Shown here piece by piece: positions 1 to 12,645 of a stretch of DNA of 64,000 bases (positions are counted from its first letter, which is position 1; each line of letters begins with the position of its first letter). Where the stretch lies: contig OX638370.1 in the NCBI GenBank assembly GCA_951812925.1, positions 99,462,897 to 99,526,896 on the forward strand. Direction: 5' to 3'. This stretch comes from Calliopum simillimum (lineage: Eukaryota; Arthropoda; Insecta; Diptera; Lauxaniidae). Both the position numbers and the translations under genes were made by a program. The notes beneath the pieces are model-generated. The model saw only the letters and a program-made list of their open reading frames with translations. It had not been told where the DNA came from and ran no database searches.

Positions 1-1209
1 TTTTTATACAGAATTGACATACATAGAATTTGGTCTCTCATTTTAGACAACCTCTGCTCAGAACTGAAGTGAAGAGAAAAGGAAAATTCAGTGTTTTTTC
101 AGCTCATTCGGTTTTGGTTTTCGATAATGAGAGTTCGTTTTTTTTTTTTTTTTTAAATAAATGTTAAAAATTTTGTAAAGAACGCAATTGTGTATCATTC
201 TCCGCGTAAGTTTTTTTCATATTACTAAACATATTATTTTATCTTTACAAAATTAAATCAAAAAACAATTACAGGGGCTATCCACCAGTTTTAACTGGTA
301 TTTTTATTGTTATGTTGCTGTTTTTGCAACATTTCGTCATTCTCCGTTTCATCATTCTCCGTCGGTGTTTTGCAACATTTCATAATTTTCCGTTTTTTCT
401 GTTTTTTTTTGTTTGCTTTGCTTAAACTAGTAATTGAAATTTAGTTTTAAAACACTTAAATAAACTTTTTTTAAAATCCAACATAAATTTTTAGGGTTGC
501 CAGCTAGTTGTTTCAGAAAATCTTATATAATTCGTACTTTTTTTGACTAAATTGTTATTTTCGGTTTCAGAAACGCTCAAATAAACTTTTTTTAAATTTT
601 ACAAAACTTCCGGTGCTGCCACCCTTTTTTTTTTGTTAGTTTTAACCAGTCATTTAGAAAAAATGAATTCAAATTTAGTCTTAAATCACTTAAGTAAGCC
701 ATCATAAATTTTTGGGGTTGCCACCTGGTTATTTTCGAAAACCTTATTTTTTTTCTATTGTTTTTTGTCTAAATTGAAATTTTTTTTTTACTGGTTTTGC
801 TTAAACCAAATTTCAGTTCGATGAGTTTTTAACGATTTAAGCGTCGATCAATTTTTAGCTATTTCAAATATTACTATTTAGTGTGTACTTATTATAATGG
901 CGGACGTTGGTAAAAAAAAGGAAAATTTAAAATAGATTTTCGAAAGCAGCCCTAAAAATTTTGTTTGGATTTTTCTAAAGTTTATTTAAGCGTTATGAAA
1001 CTCACATTTTATTTTAATTTTTTAAATATATTGCTTAAGCGAAACTTTCCAAAAAAAAACATATGGCAACCCTGAAATTTTATGTTAATTTTTAAAAAAA
1101 TGTTTCAGAAGTTAAGGTCATTATATTCTATATCTTCAAGTAATAAAAAAAAGGAAAATAGGTGGGTACAAAAATGTATGTTTTGGTACATTTTTCGGAG
1201 ATTTACCCA
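1..1209 (+). mobile_element. Family A non-coding DNA element, copy 1 (cut by window start)
   Basis: This segment matches, part by part, five other places in the window (about 16.3, 20.9, 27.2, 31.3 and 40.2 kb). Shared marks in order are a 'tggtctctcattttagac' stretch, a 'cattctccg' motif used several times, 'gggttgccacctggttat' repeated with variation, and an end reading 'tacatttttcggagatttaccca'. No coding capacity is seen. Complete reverse copies have imperfect terminal inverted repeats, which suggests a non-autonomous DNA transposon. The left end lies outside the window. Confidence 0.7.
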
Positions 1210-3230
1210 TATATTCATCATCATCTTCTGAGTCAAGAGAGCGTGGCATCTGCCATTCAAGCAAAAGTTTCAAAACGCTATACTGAAAATGTTTTTCGAT
1301 TTACTCGAACTGAATTTTTCTCAGACATTTAAAACGGTAAATGCAAGCTCTGAGAAAAAACTAGGTAAACTCGGACAAAAGATCGTTGCACATCCTTTAA
1401 AACACTGCAGTGTAGTGTATGTCATTTTAGGCTAGGCCAAAGGTGATATCCTTACTAGTTTTTTTTTTGAGTTATGTAAATTAGCAATTTTATTTCAATC
1501 AAGAATCACTTCTTTATCATTTTATTGTTATTAATTTTCTCATGGTAATCATTATCTCTCTTATTGTTATTGTGCTAATGATAATTGTTGTTGTTGCTAT
1601 TGAAACAATGTGGTCACTTGACTTCTCAATAGCAAAGCTAAACTCTTTAGTCGACTGTTGATTGCTTTTGCCTTTGCTGTAACAGAGACTGACCTTCAGC
1701 AGCAATAAAATCCAATTTTTTTTGTTTTTCTCCACTTTAATCCTTCGCCTTTCATCAGAGGTTTTCAAAAACAATGAAAACCAGACAAAACAAAGTAATA
1801 GAGCAAAAGAAATAACAAAGGGAGTGCAATGCAGACGTATGTGGAAAGGGACTGACTATGATAGCTCTGAAAATATTAAAGTTTTTCTCTACTTAAATGT
1901 CAAGAAAATGAAACAAAAATCCATGTTAACTTCTTAATTAAGGCCGGGGTTTCAGAAAAAGTGCTTGTGGCTGCAATATGAATGGCTACAACGAATTGCA
2001 AAGATGTGACCCTGCAGCTGCAACACCTAAAAACGTTTTTCCTTTTTTGAAACGGAAAAAGGTTTTTCTTAAAATTACAAAATGTGCCAACTAACTTAAG
2101 AGTAACTTTAGTTTCACCTTGGAATATTAAGCTAACAGCTAAAGAAAGCATTAGACTCTTAGCTAATTTTCCAATACAATTCTTCTTATTTAGTTGCCAG
2201 TTTCAGCTTGAGTGCTTACATTTATTGCCTATTTTCCAATCACTGCTGACAAAATTCTTCCAATTGACTAAACTTATAATGCGACGCCATTAAATGTTGC
2301 GCACTCCGAAAAGAAACTCACTCGCTGTACATAACCCTTAGGAGCCAAATGATAAAGAAACGTAAGCGCATTGGAACTTTTAACCGATGGCTACAAAAGT
2401 CTGCAATGTTTTGCTTAAAACAAAAACAACTTTGCTGCCTTTTCTTGATTTTTCCTTTTGTTTTTTCTTCTTCTTTGTTCCAAATGAGCAGTTTTTCAGT
2501 GTTGCCGAGTTAAAAGTGTTTACGGTGTAGGTAAAAAGTTAAGACAACAGCAACATCAACAATTTCAGCTTTGACGCCAATACAGTGAATGCAGTATGAA
2601 TGACTTCCTAGAATTTTTTCCTTTCAATATCTACAGGATGCTGTTGCTTTTGTACAAAAAGCAAATGTTCTGCGCCAAAAGCGGTGTTTTTATTTATTTT
2701 TTTTTTTTGATTTCGCTTTGCTTTACGTAAAATTTTTTCAATACGTTGATTTCGACAAGGTGATGCAAAAAATTGATTTGGAGCAATTTTTATTCAGCTA
2801 TCAATTTCCACTTTAACTTCTTCACATATGATGGCTACATATGTAGATATACATTTTCTTACCAAATTATTTGCTGATTGTTCGGTGAAATCACTCAAAA
2901 ACTGGTGCAACCTTGGTTTTCGTCCGCATATGTGGATTCATCAAATTTAAGATAAATTTATATATTTTGCTAGCAGAAATATGTTCTTGAGACTTATTTT
3001 GGTAAAAATTATACAAAAGAAGTTTTGATTCGAGATCCAAGAAGTTTTGATTGACTTAATCAATTTTCTTTGCAAACTACTTACTTCTTTACTATCATGC
3101 GGTACAATCAATTGTGAGTTAACTTTTAACCCAACAAAAACTGAAGTAGGTAGTACTTTTTACCAACAGAAGGAATGTTCTGATCCGTATTATCGAACGT
3201 AAATGAGCAGGTGCTTGAGCTTCCTGATAT
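1210..3230. other. AT-rich stretch, no gene recognised
   Basis: Only short chance reading frames occur here, with no splice-flanked coding signal or known domain. Poly-T runs and TTG/TTA simple repeats are present (for example near 1520-1600). I see nothing that supports a gene. Confidence 0.5.
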
Positions 3231-3234
3231 TTTT

Positions 3235-3625
3235 ATGGTTTCAGGAATAATACTGAACAGAAGACTGAACTGGGAACTAGATGTCAAAAATAGACTTAAA
3301 AAACATTATACTCATGCCAGAAAATAATTGAGTTAGAATAGGGCCTTCAGCCAGGGCTAATTTATTGGATATAGTTAACAGTAATAAGACCAATAAAGTA
3401 ACCATATCTAAAAATACAAAACAATGTAAAGGAATAAGATAAGACACAAAGATTGGCCCTATCAAGAATAACTGTGAGGAATACTCCAACAAAAGCATTG
3501 GAATTAAAGCATTAAAACTATATACCGCCATTAAAAAGGGATTACAAAGGACCAGCAGAATGAACTAGGTGAAAGTCGACTTACATATATGTCGAAGATG
3601 CTTTCATAACCTAACCTAACGTCAT
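3235..3625 (+). pseudogene. Decayed non-LTR retrotransposon: reverse transcriptase remnant with TAACC-type tail
   Basis: Translation with frameshifts gives the conserved end of a jockey/R1-type reverse transcriptase: an 'ILNRRLNWELDVKNR' segment near 3250-3300, then 'GLQPGLIYWI' around 3340-3372. Stops and frameshifts break every frame. The segment ends at about 3605-3622 in 'taacctaacctaac', a short TAACC-type tail like those at the 3' ends of several fly non-LTR elements. The missing part between RT and tail suggests internal deletion. Clade assignment is not certain. Confidence 0.6.
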
Positions 3626-3629
3626 ACGA

Positions 3630-5020
3630 TACTACATATAATATGTTTCCACACACTAAAAAATGATAGTTCACTTTTCTTAGTTTTGATTCCGTTTGGT
3701 ATTGATTTTAAACTTTTTTCGTACTAAACTCCAATTTTGTTCCAGAAAAGTATAAAATTTATTCCAAAATAGTTTAAAATTAATACTTTCTTTGGGATAG
3801 TTCTATATAAATGTTTTCTCGTATTAAAATTGAAATAAAATTTTTACCGTGCACAATAAATATAGCGAACAAATTTTCGAAGCATCCCATTGTACACATA
3901 CATGCATACACAAAAATGTATGTGTGTGTGTCTCACTGCACCATTGCTGTTTACCTCCTTTGTCACTTGTAATCGAAAGTTCAATTGCCTGCAGCGTTTA
4001 AGTTTTGTTAAAAAGTTGTTGTCTATGACGACACAGACATTCAAATTTGTTTTTGTGTATGGTTAAATGTACATGTATACATATACATTTTGTTTTTATC
4101 TTGTATCAACATACATATAGGGTCATATCATTCTCAACATACTCGCTTATATTGTCAGCATTTATTTGCAGACTTTGCTGCTTTTGGTTTCGAACAAATA
4201 ACAGAGGTAGCCTATTTGTAAAGGATTTTATTCTATTTTTCTTAATGCAAATAGAAACAGTTGTATGCATTAATGTAGAAGAACATATCCTGTATGTGTT
4301 CCTGCAAATACAACATCGGAAAAAATAATACAGACACTTGCAGCATAAAACTTGATATAAAGTAAAGTTAAAGGTACTAGGGGGTGCATTTGTTGCTCGA
4401 TCTCTTAATAGAAAAAATAACTTTGTTTGCTCGGGTTTCACTTCAGTCTTTCGTGTTGTGAGAGCTAGAAATTGTTTGTGTTTGCATAGGCCTCAAGTTA
4501 AAGTTGAGTTTCCAGGGTACAATTTGTTGTTTTATTTATTATTTGTTGATGATTGGTACTTAAAGTACCCCACAATCTCACAAACTCTTTGATATTATTT
4601 TGTTGTTTTTTAAAATTTTATTGTATTTTTAACAAGTTTAATGTAGCAAATTGAATTTCGAACTTTTAATTGTATTGGCAACCAAATAACATCAATATGA
4701 TTATCATGATCCCTACTTTTGACGTTGTAGACTTCAACGCAACTTCGATATTTTCATTTAAAATTAGATTTTCAACTGTAAGCAAATTATTGAAAATCAT
4801 AAAAATAATTAATGTAATTTAGCACAAAAGCAGCTAGAAAACAAGGTACCACATAAATACCATTTCGTTTCACTGCAACATTAAATCCTTTTTTACTCAA
4901 AACTCATTAAAAGTGTAAAAACCAAGCTCACGAGCACGTAAAAACGCATTTGCCAACATTTTCCAAGTTACCGAAAATTGATGACAAATGTGCGCTTAAC
5001 ATACAACACGCAACTGGCAA
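3630..5020. other. Intergenic or intronic DNA, no gene recognised
   Basis: The stretch contains a GT-rich run near 3918-3932, palindromic TACATGTA stretches near 4065-4090 and several overlapping short frames on both strands with no family resemblance. No supportable gene or RNA gene is seen. Confidence 0.45.
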
Positions 5021-5029
5021 TAAGTTTGC

Positions 5030-5640
5030 GGTTCCAGTAGGAAAAAGTTCATGATTTAATGGTAATACTAAATAACATGAAGAAAAATTTCAATTGAAAA
5101 ATTAGCATGTCAAAAAATTTCATGTAACACAAAATATCTCATGCGACAAAAAAATCTCATGAGAAAAAGTTCATTCTACGTAATAACATGAAAAGAAAAG
5201 ATTCAATAGAAAAAAAAAAAGTTGGATAAAATCTCATGGGAGAAAAATTCTCATTAAAGAAAAACTTCATTCTACGTTATAACATGAAAAGAAAAAATTC
5301 AATAGAAAAAAAAAAATTTGGAAAAAATTTCAAGGGAGAAAAAAATTTCATGAGAAAAAAATTTAATGAGACATAAGCCTCATGAGAGAAAAAGTTCATG
5401 ATTTATTGGTAACAATAAATAACATGAAAAAAATTTCAATAAAAAAAAATAACATGGTGAAAAATCTCATGCGAGAAATATCTCAGGGGACATACAAAAT
5501 TTCTCAATGCAAAACATAAAAAAAATTTTAATGGAAAAAAAATTCCATGGTAGGAAATCTCATGCGAGAAATTTCTTAGAGGACACAAAAATCTCATAAG
5601 ATACAATTCTCATGAGTGAAAAAAGTTATATGAATGGAAC
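5030..5640. repeat. Degenerate tandem repeat rich in 'catgagaaaa' and 'aaaatctcatg'
   Basis: Roughly 600 bases repeat variants of two short phrases, 'ttcatgagaaaaa' and 'aaatctcatgcgagaa', with larger units such as 'ttcattctacgtaataacatgaaaagaaaa' recurring near 5170 and 5270 and 'gttcatgatttaatggtaa' recurring near 5047 and 5395. The pattern is that of an old, diverged minisatellite of mixed period. No coding meaning is evident. Confidence 0.6.
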
Positions 5641-5644
5641 GCTA

Positions 5645-6790
5645 CACGATTACTAAGATAAGGAAAGCAATTTTAAGTTTTATAGTTGTCACGGTAGTCA
5701 CGTTAACTTATGTTAATTGTCTAAAGTTGTTATGCAAGCATATGGGTACTGTTAATATTCCCATTTGGAAAATTATACTCAAGCACACATTTAAAGAGTG
5801 CAAATGCTAAAAACTAGTAGCAAAGCTTAATCTGCTATGATGTTTTTATTTTCATTATTAAACTTTATTATTTAAAGACCTTTATAGAATTTCAAAATCC
5901 ATTTCCATTTGGGATCATAAGCGGCAGACAATGACATAGAGACATATATGAGTAGACAATTTAAACAAACAGAAACTATGTGTGCGATATTACGTCTGTT
6001 GCCGCTACATACAACGAATATTCCTGATGCTTCTTTTTACGAGTACCTATTTTGTTTATGTTTGTGGCAAGAAGAGCTGATTATGGCATGAAATGATGAC
6101 AAAAATGCAGCATAAAAATATTAAAAGAATAAACACGCACCAACAAAAATACAAAACAAACTTAACGAACACACCAGCAGCGGCGGTGGGTACACACAAA
6201 AATTTCATAACGCAAAATAGTAGTAAAAAACAGAAATAAGTAGTAGGTATGTAGTTTCCGTAGTTGGTTGGTGGCAGTAGTGGCGTAGGGAAATTTTTCA
6301 CTTAAAATTCAAACGACTACACTTGGGCGCTAACAAGTAGCATCCGCTATAAACGAGTTTATTACGTACAAGTGTAAGTATTTTTTCTTTCTTTCTTTTT
6401 TAGTTGTGTGTGTTTTTGTGAGTTTTACGTATGGGTTATATCAGAAAAAACCTGGAATATCCGTGGTATGCACACAAAAAGTACGCATTGAAAAAGTACG
6501 CATAAAAAAACTATGCAGACATGACTACAATTTCCGTGGTCACGCGATTTGAAGATGTTTTTACATAAAACGACCCAAAATAGATGGAAAAAATGATATG
6601 TATTTTTTTCATACCTTGCTTCGTGAGCGAGATATCTAGGCTTAGTTTTCAAAAAAAAAAAAGATATAGCCTGATACTCGTAACTCGTAACTCGGATTTA
6701 GGAGTTTTCATAGTAGTTATGTAGGTTATTAAAGAGCTCGCTTTGAACGCATTAATTTCTACGTGGACAGTCAACTTAATTCAAGTCAAT
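5645..6790. other. No gene recognised
   Basis: This is AT-rich sequence with short low-complexity runs (for example a CTTT run near 6383-6400 and a triplet of 'aactcg' near 6678-6697). A hydrophobic minus-strand frame at 6056-6301 has no homology I recognise and lies in compositionally biased sequence. Confidence 0.4.
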
Positions 6791-6799
6791 CCTTTGATG

Positions 6800-7575
6800 C
6801 TACTATTTACTCCAAGTCCTCGGCGTTAAGTTTGTCACATACCTGATCGGAATAGATGGAAACGAAATAGCAGAAGAACAAGCAAAAGCAGAGTCCCAGT
6901 AGAAGGAAAAGCGTTAAACACCACTTCCTTTACAACACTACAATATAGTATTTCAGAAAGAACTTTAAAGTGAGGTTAACTTGAAATGGACTAACTCAAA
7001 CTTAACCAAAATACCCAAGCAAAATATCTAACTTTCTCCAAAAATAAAACAGACTAAATTCTTTCTCCAATTCATTAAACAAGTAGAACCATTATAACCT
7101 TAGATCATTGAAGACTTTTCGCTCAACACACAGTTTTTTGAGGAAAAAAATTTTCGGGATGATACATAGCCACAAATATAAGCGCAAATAGCGTTTTAAT
7201 ACTTTTAAGCTAGGATGTTTAAAAAACCTGACACCGTAGAGCACTTTTGAAGCCAGATTCAGATTCAGCGGCCCTCAAACTACTTATGTAAAATTCTCAT
7301 TCAAAATACATTTCTCAAGTCGAGCTGTATAATAAAAGGAGCCATAAATGCCTAATCGGATAGCATACACAACAGATGTCGCTGGTGTAATGACGATGAA
7401 GAGAGAAACTTGCAACATTTACTCAGAGATTATACTGCCGAAGAAAAAACAAGATTCAAAATTCTCTCACAAATATATTTCCACACAAGTAAAGAACTAT
7501 CTGAGGTTAGCCATAGATCACTTAAAAAAGACTTTGCAATGGCTTTTGGAGCTTTTCACACAACCCAAATGAGTA
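6800..7575 (+). pseudogene. Decayed non-LTR retrotransposon: RNase H end and C-terminal cysteine motif
   Basis: Near 6848-6898 the translation reads 'IDGNEIAEEQAKAES', matching the 'G(I/V)EGNE.ADE.A' signature at the end of the RNase H domain of I/R1-type ORF2 proteins. Downstream, at 7340-7470, the frame reads 'HNRCRWCNDDEERNLQHLL', the C-terminal zinc-knuckle-like motif of the same proteins (compare the cleaner copy at 23.9 kb). Several stops lie between them. The order, spacing and strand fit one old ORF2 3' end. It is certainly inactive. Confidence 0.65.
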
Positions 7576-7919
7576 CTTAGTACCCATGCAACCATCGAAA
7601 ACTGAGCTCTGAAGAGATTTTTTTGTAAAATCCTACCGGAAAATAGAGATTTATTTTTGATAGTAAATGTAATAAGCGGAAAAACGAAAGTTGCTTTTCC
7701 TTTCCTTCTAAATATTTATCTTTGTAATGACACTTAATGCCAATTTTTAAAGATCACTGTTTGAAGAGCCAAAATCAGTAGCTCTATTAAGATTCGTATG
7801 AAGATTTAAAATAAATCTCGTCAAAAGTACACATATATATGTACAACTTGCTGCAAAATACTTTAAGCCTCAAAATATCGAAAACAAAGCGAGACATCGA
7901 TAAAACATATTAGCCCATA

Positions 7920-8277
7920 TTGGCCCAGAGGGTTAGTTTTCCACCCCTAAACTAAAATAGGGATTTCTATGAAACTAAATACTCTAAAAATTATTTGTGG
8001 CTATACATCTGATCTTTGGAATGTTGACTATCATTATGCAGCATGATGATTTTGGGTTCACCACGACCAAGCCGCCCTCTAACATTAACCGAATGTCTCC
8101 AAGAAAACCATTTTTTGAAGAAGAACTAAAAATATTTTAATATTAAGATAAGCACTTGTTTCATGTTGCCAAATGATGGTGGTTTTAGCATAAGAAAAAA
8201 TAATTCAAATCAGGATTGCCGTGTCTGAGATATCCGGTGTCGAAATTGCTGGGGTAGTTTTCTACCCCTTGGGCCAA
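7920..8277. mobile_element. Short inverted-repeat element (MITE-like), 358 bp
   Basis: The left end reads 'ttggcccagagggttag' followed by 'ttttccacccc'. The right end, read on the other strand, gives 'ttggcccaaggggtag' followed by 'aaaactacccc'. These imperfect terminal inverted repeats of about 30 bp enclose about 300 bp of non-coding sequence. I could not identify a clean target duplication. Size and structure fit a miniature inverted-repeat transposon. Confidence 0.5.
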
Positions 8278-8429
8278 TGTGTATATACTTTTCGGACAAT
8301 TTTGACATTTTTTTAAAAGCAAGCAATATATGTTCTGATTCCGAACTCTAAAGATTTTTGACATGCTTAAAACTATGCCGTAACCAGCTTTATTATATCA
8401 CGTCAGAATTTCGAGATATTCTTGATTCA

Positions 8430-9010
8430 AAGTGAAAAGTCGCTATATTTTGAGCATTTAGCTTTGGCCATTTGGTCACCTGGTCATGGATTACAAGATC
8501 ATGTATGGGTGTAACTAAATGAGATACGTAGAACATAAAACAGTTTTCGAAACAAAGCAACAGTTTATTGTAGTTTCTTTTTGCTAATGCCAGAATCTTG
8601 TCCTTGAAGATAAGGATTTTTCGTACTTAGAACTCAATATGGCTATTTGGTCACTGGGATAAGAACCACTAGAACATGAAGGGATTTTAATAAACCCAAA
8701 TGGGATCCATAAAGAAAAAAATATTGTTTGAAACAATATATCGGTCAAGTATTGTTTCTTTTTCCTGAATTTTTTCTTAGAAAACAAGGACTTTTTATAC
8801 TAGCGACCTAATATGGTCACTTGGTCACATAGACATTGGTCATTTGAATATGAAGGTGCGCTAATTGAACTGAGTGGTTGTTAGGTGAGTGGGATCCATT
8901 GATCATAGAACAACATTTAAAACGACATATCAATGAAACCTTACAATATTTTCAAATAAACTTGCAAAAACCAATTTCGTTCCGAATTGAGTCGAAAACC
9001 GTTTGAGATA
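8430..9010. repeat. Three degenerate tandem units of about 180 bp
   Basis: Three successive blocks share the same order of phrases: 'gcgac/gaactc..atatggtc..ttggtcac', then a 'ga(t)catgaa/gaatatgaagg' phrase, then 'atgggatccat', 'gtagaacataaaac/ catagaacaacattt', an 'acaatatat/acgacatatc' phrase and a final 'aaggatttttcgtact/aaggactttttatact'. The blocks begin near 8445, 8630 and 8800. Unit length is satellite-like, but only three diverged copies are present. Confidence 0.5.
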
Positions 9011-9503
9011 TCTACAAAATTCCAATGAATTATTCTTGATTAGGACCAAATAAGGCTTTGTTCTAAAATTCACAATAAAATTTCAGCTGGTTCGGGTACC
9101 GCGCTGACATGGGTTAGATTTTTTGAAAATTTGAATTTATCGACATTTTTTTTGGTTCCATCCGTAATTTGTGGAATGAGCCAACTGATTTCTTGTAGAC
9201 ATGTGTAGGTGACTGTTGTAACGCAACTATGTCAAAATTACAAAAACATTCTACCAACACAGCGGCAGTAAAAACGTGTAAATATGAAAAACATTTAATG
9301 GACTCAAACTTTCATTCATGTTATGAGCGCACAAAAGGCTTAACTTTAGTGGTTGCATATGTATGCGGGTGAGAGTGTGTAAGTACGTACATGCATATGT
9401 ATGTGTGCGTCCTACTTAAAGTAGTTTTTAGCGGTTTGTTTTGTAGCATAATCTACGTTTTGTGTAACTTTTTCGTGTTGTCGCTATTGTTTGGTGTACT
9501 TAC

Positions 9504-9601
9504 CGATAATCACGTGCACATAGACGCTAGAGGATTTCGCTATCGTTGGCACGCAGGTGTAGTTTCCTGTATCGCTGGGCATGGCACGACGGATTTTTAA
9601 A
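9504..9601 (-). CDS. dpr: dpr-family gene, exon encoding end of Ig domain 2
   Basis: The minus strand shows acceptor 'ttttacag' and donor 'G|gtaagt' around 98 bases that encode LKIRRAMPSDTGNYTC followed by VPTIAKSSSVYVHVII. The D-x-G-x-Y-x-C motif is the F-strand signature of an immunoglobulin domain, and 'NYTCVPT.AK..SV.VHVI' is characteristic of the second Ig domain of Drosophila Dpr proteins (cell-surface Ig proteins of neurons that pair with DIPs). The split codon at the 5' end (CG|T, Arg) joins exactly to the exon at 10038-10134. The exon ends after the first base of a codon. The next coding exon (expected to start GEHPAAMQ in this family) was not found and must lie to the left of the window. 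Confidence 0.92.
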
Positions 9602-10037
9602 CTGTAAAATAATAAAAAAGAAATGAAGGAAAACTTAAGTATCTTGCTTAAATAATGTACTAAAGACGAAAAAAAAGATTGATATGTTTGAGAGCAACAT
9701 TCGTTAAAAAATTTAGTTTTTTAAAAAATCCTTCATTACTTTTGATGCATAAGTTAGTATTTTTGTTATTTTTTTGCAAAATTCTAAAATAATTATTTAG
9801 TCCTTAATCCAGTTTAAGTTTTAAAAAATTTGAAAATCATTCAAACTAAAAGTTTCCGTTAGATTATTCACTAAATTTGACAGCGCCATTTATAAACTAC
9901 TTTTCGCCTGCAACAATTCAATTATACCATAGCACTGTCAAGTGTCACATTATTGCGTTCAAAGCAATTAAAATCAAAAATAATCAATTCCATGCGATTT
10001 TCAGTTTTTTATTTTTTCACGCCGCCATCATACTTAC

Positions 10038-10134
10038 CGCGATGTCAAACCATCGGTCCAATCATTTTCGACGCTTATCCGCGTCCCACTATCAATTTCA
10101 TTCTGATTCGTTGTCATGTCAATGATTTCATTGC
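10038..10134 (-). CDS. dpr: dpr-family gene, exon encoding middle of Ig domain 2
   Basis: Minus-strand acceptor 'catttgcag' and donor 'gtaagt' bound 97 bases. Read in the phase set by the preceding exon they give G-NEIIDMTTNQNEIDSG and TRISVENDWTDGLTSR. The 'DDWTDGLTSRL'-type ending is the D/E-strand region of Dpr Ig domain 2. The exon begins with two bases completing a glycine codon and ends with two bases of an arginine codon, so it joins without frame loss to both neighbours. Introns on either side are 323 bp (10135-10457) and 436 bp (9602-10037). The reading-frame search alone would miss this exon. Confidence 0.9.
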
Positions 10135-10457
10135 CTGCAAATGAAAAAAAGGAAAAATTTAAAAAAAAAGAAATGCAAAACGGAAAATTCATTAAAAAAG
10201 GACATCATGGCAAAAAGGACATCAAGAGTGAAAATGAAAAAAAATTACATTATTGCATATAATTTTCCATATCATAATTAATGAACGCACATAAAGCGTT
10301 AAATACAATTGCGGATGCGTAATTGAATTTGACATTTTACAAGTGTATGATGGTTTAACTATTTAAAAATGTGCAATTGCACTGAGCGAAATGTCACTTA
10401 CTGCGCATTTTATGCGCAACAAATGAATTTTAATTAATTAAAATTACACACACTCAC

Positions 10458-10577
10458 CTTTATACCAGAAAATGTTGCCCAATTCATGTGGTCCCTGCAT
10501 AATTTTGCATGTCAAATTGATGTCACTGCCGGTTTTTACATACAAATCTGAAGGTCCTACAATGTTGGCTTTGAGCT
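10458..10577 (-). CDS. dpr: dpr-family gene, exon encoding start of Ig domain 2
   Basis: Minus-strand acceptor 'ctttttgtag' and donor 'gtgagt' bound 120 bases encoding LKANIVGPSDLYVKTGSD and INLTCKIMQGPHELGNIFWYK. 'GPSDLYVKTGSDINLTC' is the B-strand cysteine region of Dpr Ig domain 2, and 'IFWYKG' carries the core tryptophan. The cysteine here pairs with the one in the 9504-9601 exon. The exon starts with codon bases 2 and 3, so an upstream exon with the first Ig domain must exist; I could not find it between 10578 and the right edge. The paralogue number within the dpr family cannot be assigned from this fragment; the sequence most resembles the dpr1/2/3 type from memory. Confidence 0.92.
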
Positions 10578-10579
10578 CT

Positions 10580-12150
10580 ACAAAAAGAAAAAAAAGAAAA
10601 AGTAAATATACATTTGTAATAAGAAGAAGGCCACTTAATTAAGTTAAGTTTAGTGTAAATATGTTGAAAAAAGAGGTAGAAAGAGAAAATTGTAATAAAT
10701 TTCATTTTCATTAAAAACAAAACCTTACAAGTGCCTTTACTCCCTTATTCCAGACATACTTAGTGGTTCTTTGTCTCATACCCCATTGTTACTTGACATT
10801 CATAATAATAATAGCCAGAGCAACAACAACAACAATAATAATTTCGTTCATTGTGGTACACTTAAGTGTCTTCATTATTTTAACCACATAGAAAAAAGAA
10901 AAAGAAGAAAAAAGAATAAAACAAAAATATATATAAATTATGCAGGGCAGGTCCAAAAAGAATATATATATTTTTTTTTTTCCTAGAGAAGGTAAAAAGT
11001 TGATGTGATGATGAGAATTTTGCGACTATTTTCAATACAGATAGCCAAAAATATCTCAAGTGAGTCGCCTGAGAATTTAAACGAAAAAAAAAATGCTTTT
11101 AAAAAATATGTTTTTTTGTAGCGACTACCTTTTGAGAGACAATTGCCTCAATAGTCCTATCTTTAATCTAGTTATTTTGGTAAACGAAAATGGACTTAAT
11201 CTAAGACTAGAGTAAACTCACTTAAATTATCAATTGTAACAAAAATGTTCCAAATATAATACAAAGTCGATCATTTGTATCAAAAATGGTCCTAAAGTAA
11301 TGCATAATCTGTCATTAGTACTAAAAGTGGTCTTACTGTGTATCGATTGTGTCAGTAAAATCATAACTTTACTTACAATGTACTGTTTGGAAGTTCTTTG
11401 ATTGTGAAGAAGAACAAAAAATAGTGTATCGGTCTAATGATATGAGCTGCGTCGGAAGAGCCGTGTTTAAATCCTCAACTCAGACATTTGCAATTCCAAT
11501 TTTTAAATGACTACATATTACTTTGTACACAATTTGCCTTAAGAGCCTATGGAGCGGAAAATGAGGTATAAAATAACAAAAACATAAATATAAACAAATT
11601 TAATCCGCACGGAGATTCGAACCTAGAACACAATGATCAGAAATATGTGACAAAATCTTTAGCACATTCGGTTTTGAAACTTTTTGAGGTTTTTTTTTTT
11701 TCTAAAATTTGTATATTAAATTAAATTATTTGAAATTTAAAAATAAAATAAAAAAAAATAACTGTATTTTTTTCTGGTTCGAATGTGGTACATAATAAGA
11801 CAATTGACCCTTTTCTAGTCTCAATGTAATGCATAAAGAGACAATTTGTTATGTCCATTGACAAACAATACAAAACATAAATAGAACTTTATATGTGATT
11901 GGACTATTCGGTCGCCCCCAAGATCGAGTTTACAAACCAGTTTTGGAATAGTCCGTGGTCGTGCAGGGTTGTAAAGATTTTGAAAAAAAATTTTTTCTAA
12001 AATATTTAACACAGCTCAAGGAATAAAATAAAAATTTTCTTTGATTTAACTTCTTTATTTGTTATTGAAAAACCTTATTTCAAATAAATAACTAGTAAGA
12101 GTGTTGCCTTTGGCGTGGCCAAATATTAAATACCCTACACTGCAGTATAG
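10580..12150. other. Probable dpr intron sequence with tRNA-like B-box motifs
   Basis: No exon is supported. A CAA/AAT simple repeat lies at about 10802-10845. Near 11600-11622 the minus strand reads 'ggttcgaatctcc', a perfect RNA polymerase III B-box core, and near 11475-11490 the plus strand reads 'gtgtttaaatcctc', a weaker one. Neither has a foldable tRNA around it, so SINE remnants are the likeliest reading. Confidence 0.4.
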
Positions 12151-12154
12151 TAAG

Positions 12155-12645
12155 TTAGGGTAATGTGGACTATGCGGGTAATGTGGTGCACCCTGTTGTT
12201 TTCCATATTAAAAAGCTCGAAAAACATATTTTTTACGATCTTCGGATTTTCCATTATGCTCCTTACACGTGTGCAATTTCTTATATATGCTGTAAGGGCA
12301 GTTAGACTTTTTTTTTAGTATGCTCTGAATAAGTAAATTACTTCCTCAGAACTCTATTTTTTAAAATTCAAATAAGTCTTATGCATTTGTGGAGCTACGT
12401 ATTGTATTCAACGAAAAAATGCATCAGAACGTCTGATTTTATATTTCGCTTATATATTAAATGATTATTTCAAAAAAGTGATGTGTTTGGGTAATGTGGA
12501 CTACCCCATATTGCTAGTATGAATTTGGTTTATCTTACTAAAAAATGTTCTTCAATAAACCTATATAGCAATTTTAGTCAACAAAAGTTGCGAATAAAGG
12601 TTCTTCTTTAGGAAATCGACAGGGTGATCCACATTACCCGACCCT
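12155..12645. mobile_element. Possible pogo-type miniature element with GGGTAATGTGG ends
   Basis: The left side reads 'agggtaatgtggactatgc' and then 'gggtaatgtggtgcaccc'; the right side, on the opposite strand, reads 'gggtaatgtggatcaccct'. A third 'gggtaatgtggacta' lies internally at 12490. These repeated inverted ends around non-coding DNA suggest a miniature DNA transposon. Similar phrases recur near 46645. No transposase is seen and boundaries are approximate. Confidence 0.4.

Noticed and set aside
9391..9600. Plus-strand 69-residue frame
   Set aside because: It is antisense to the dpr exon at 9504-9601.
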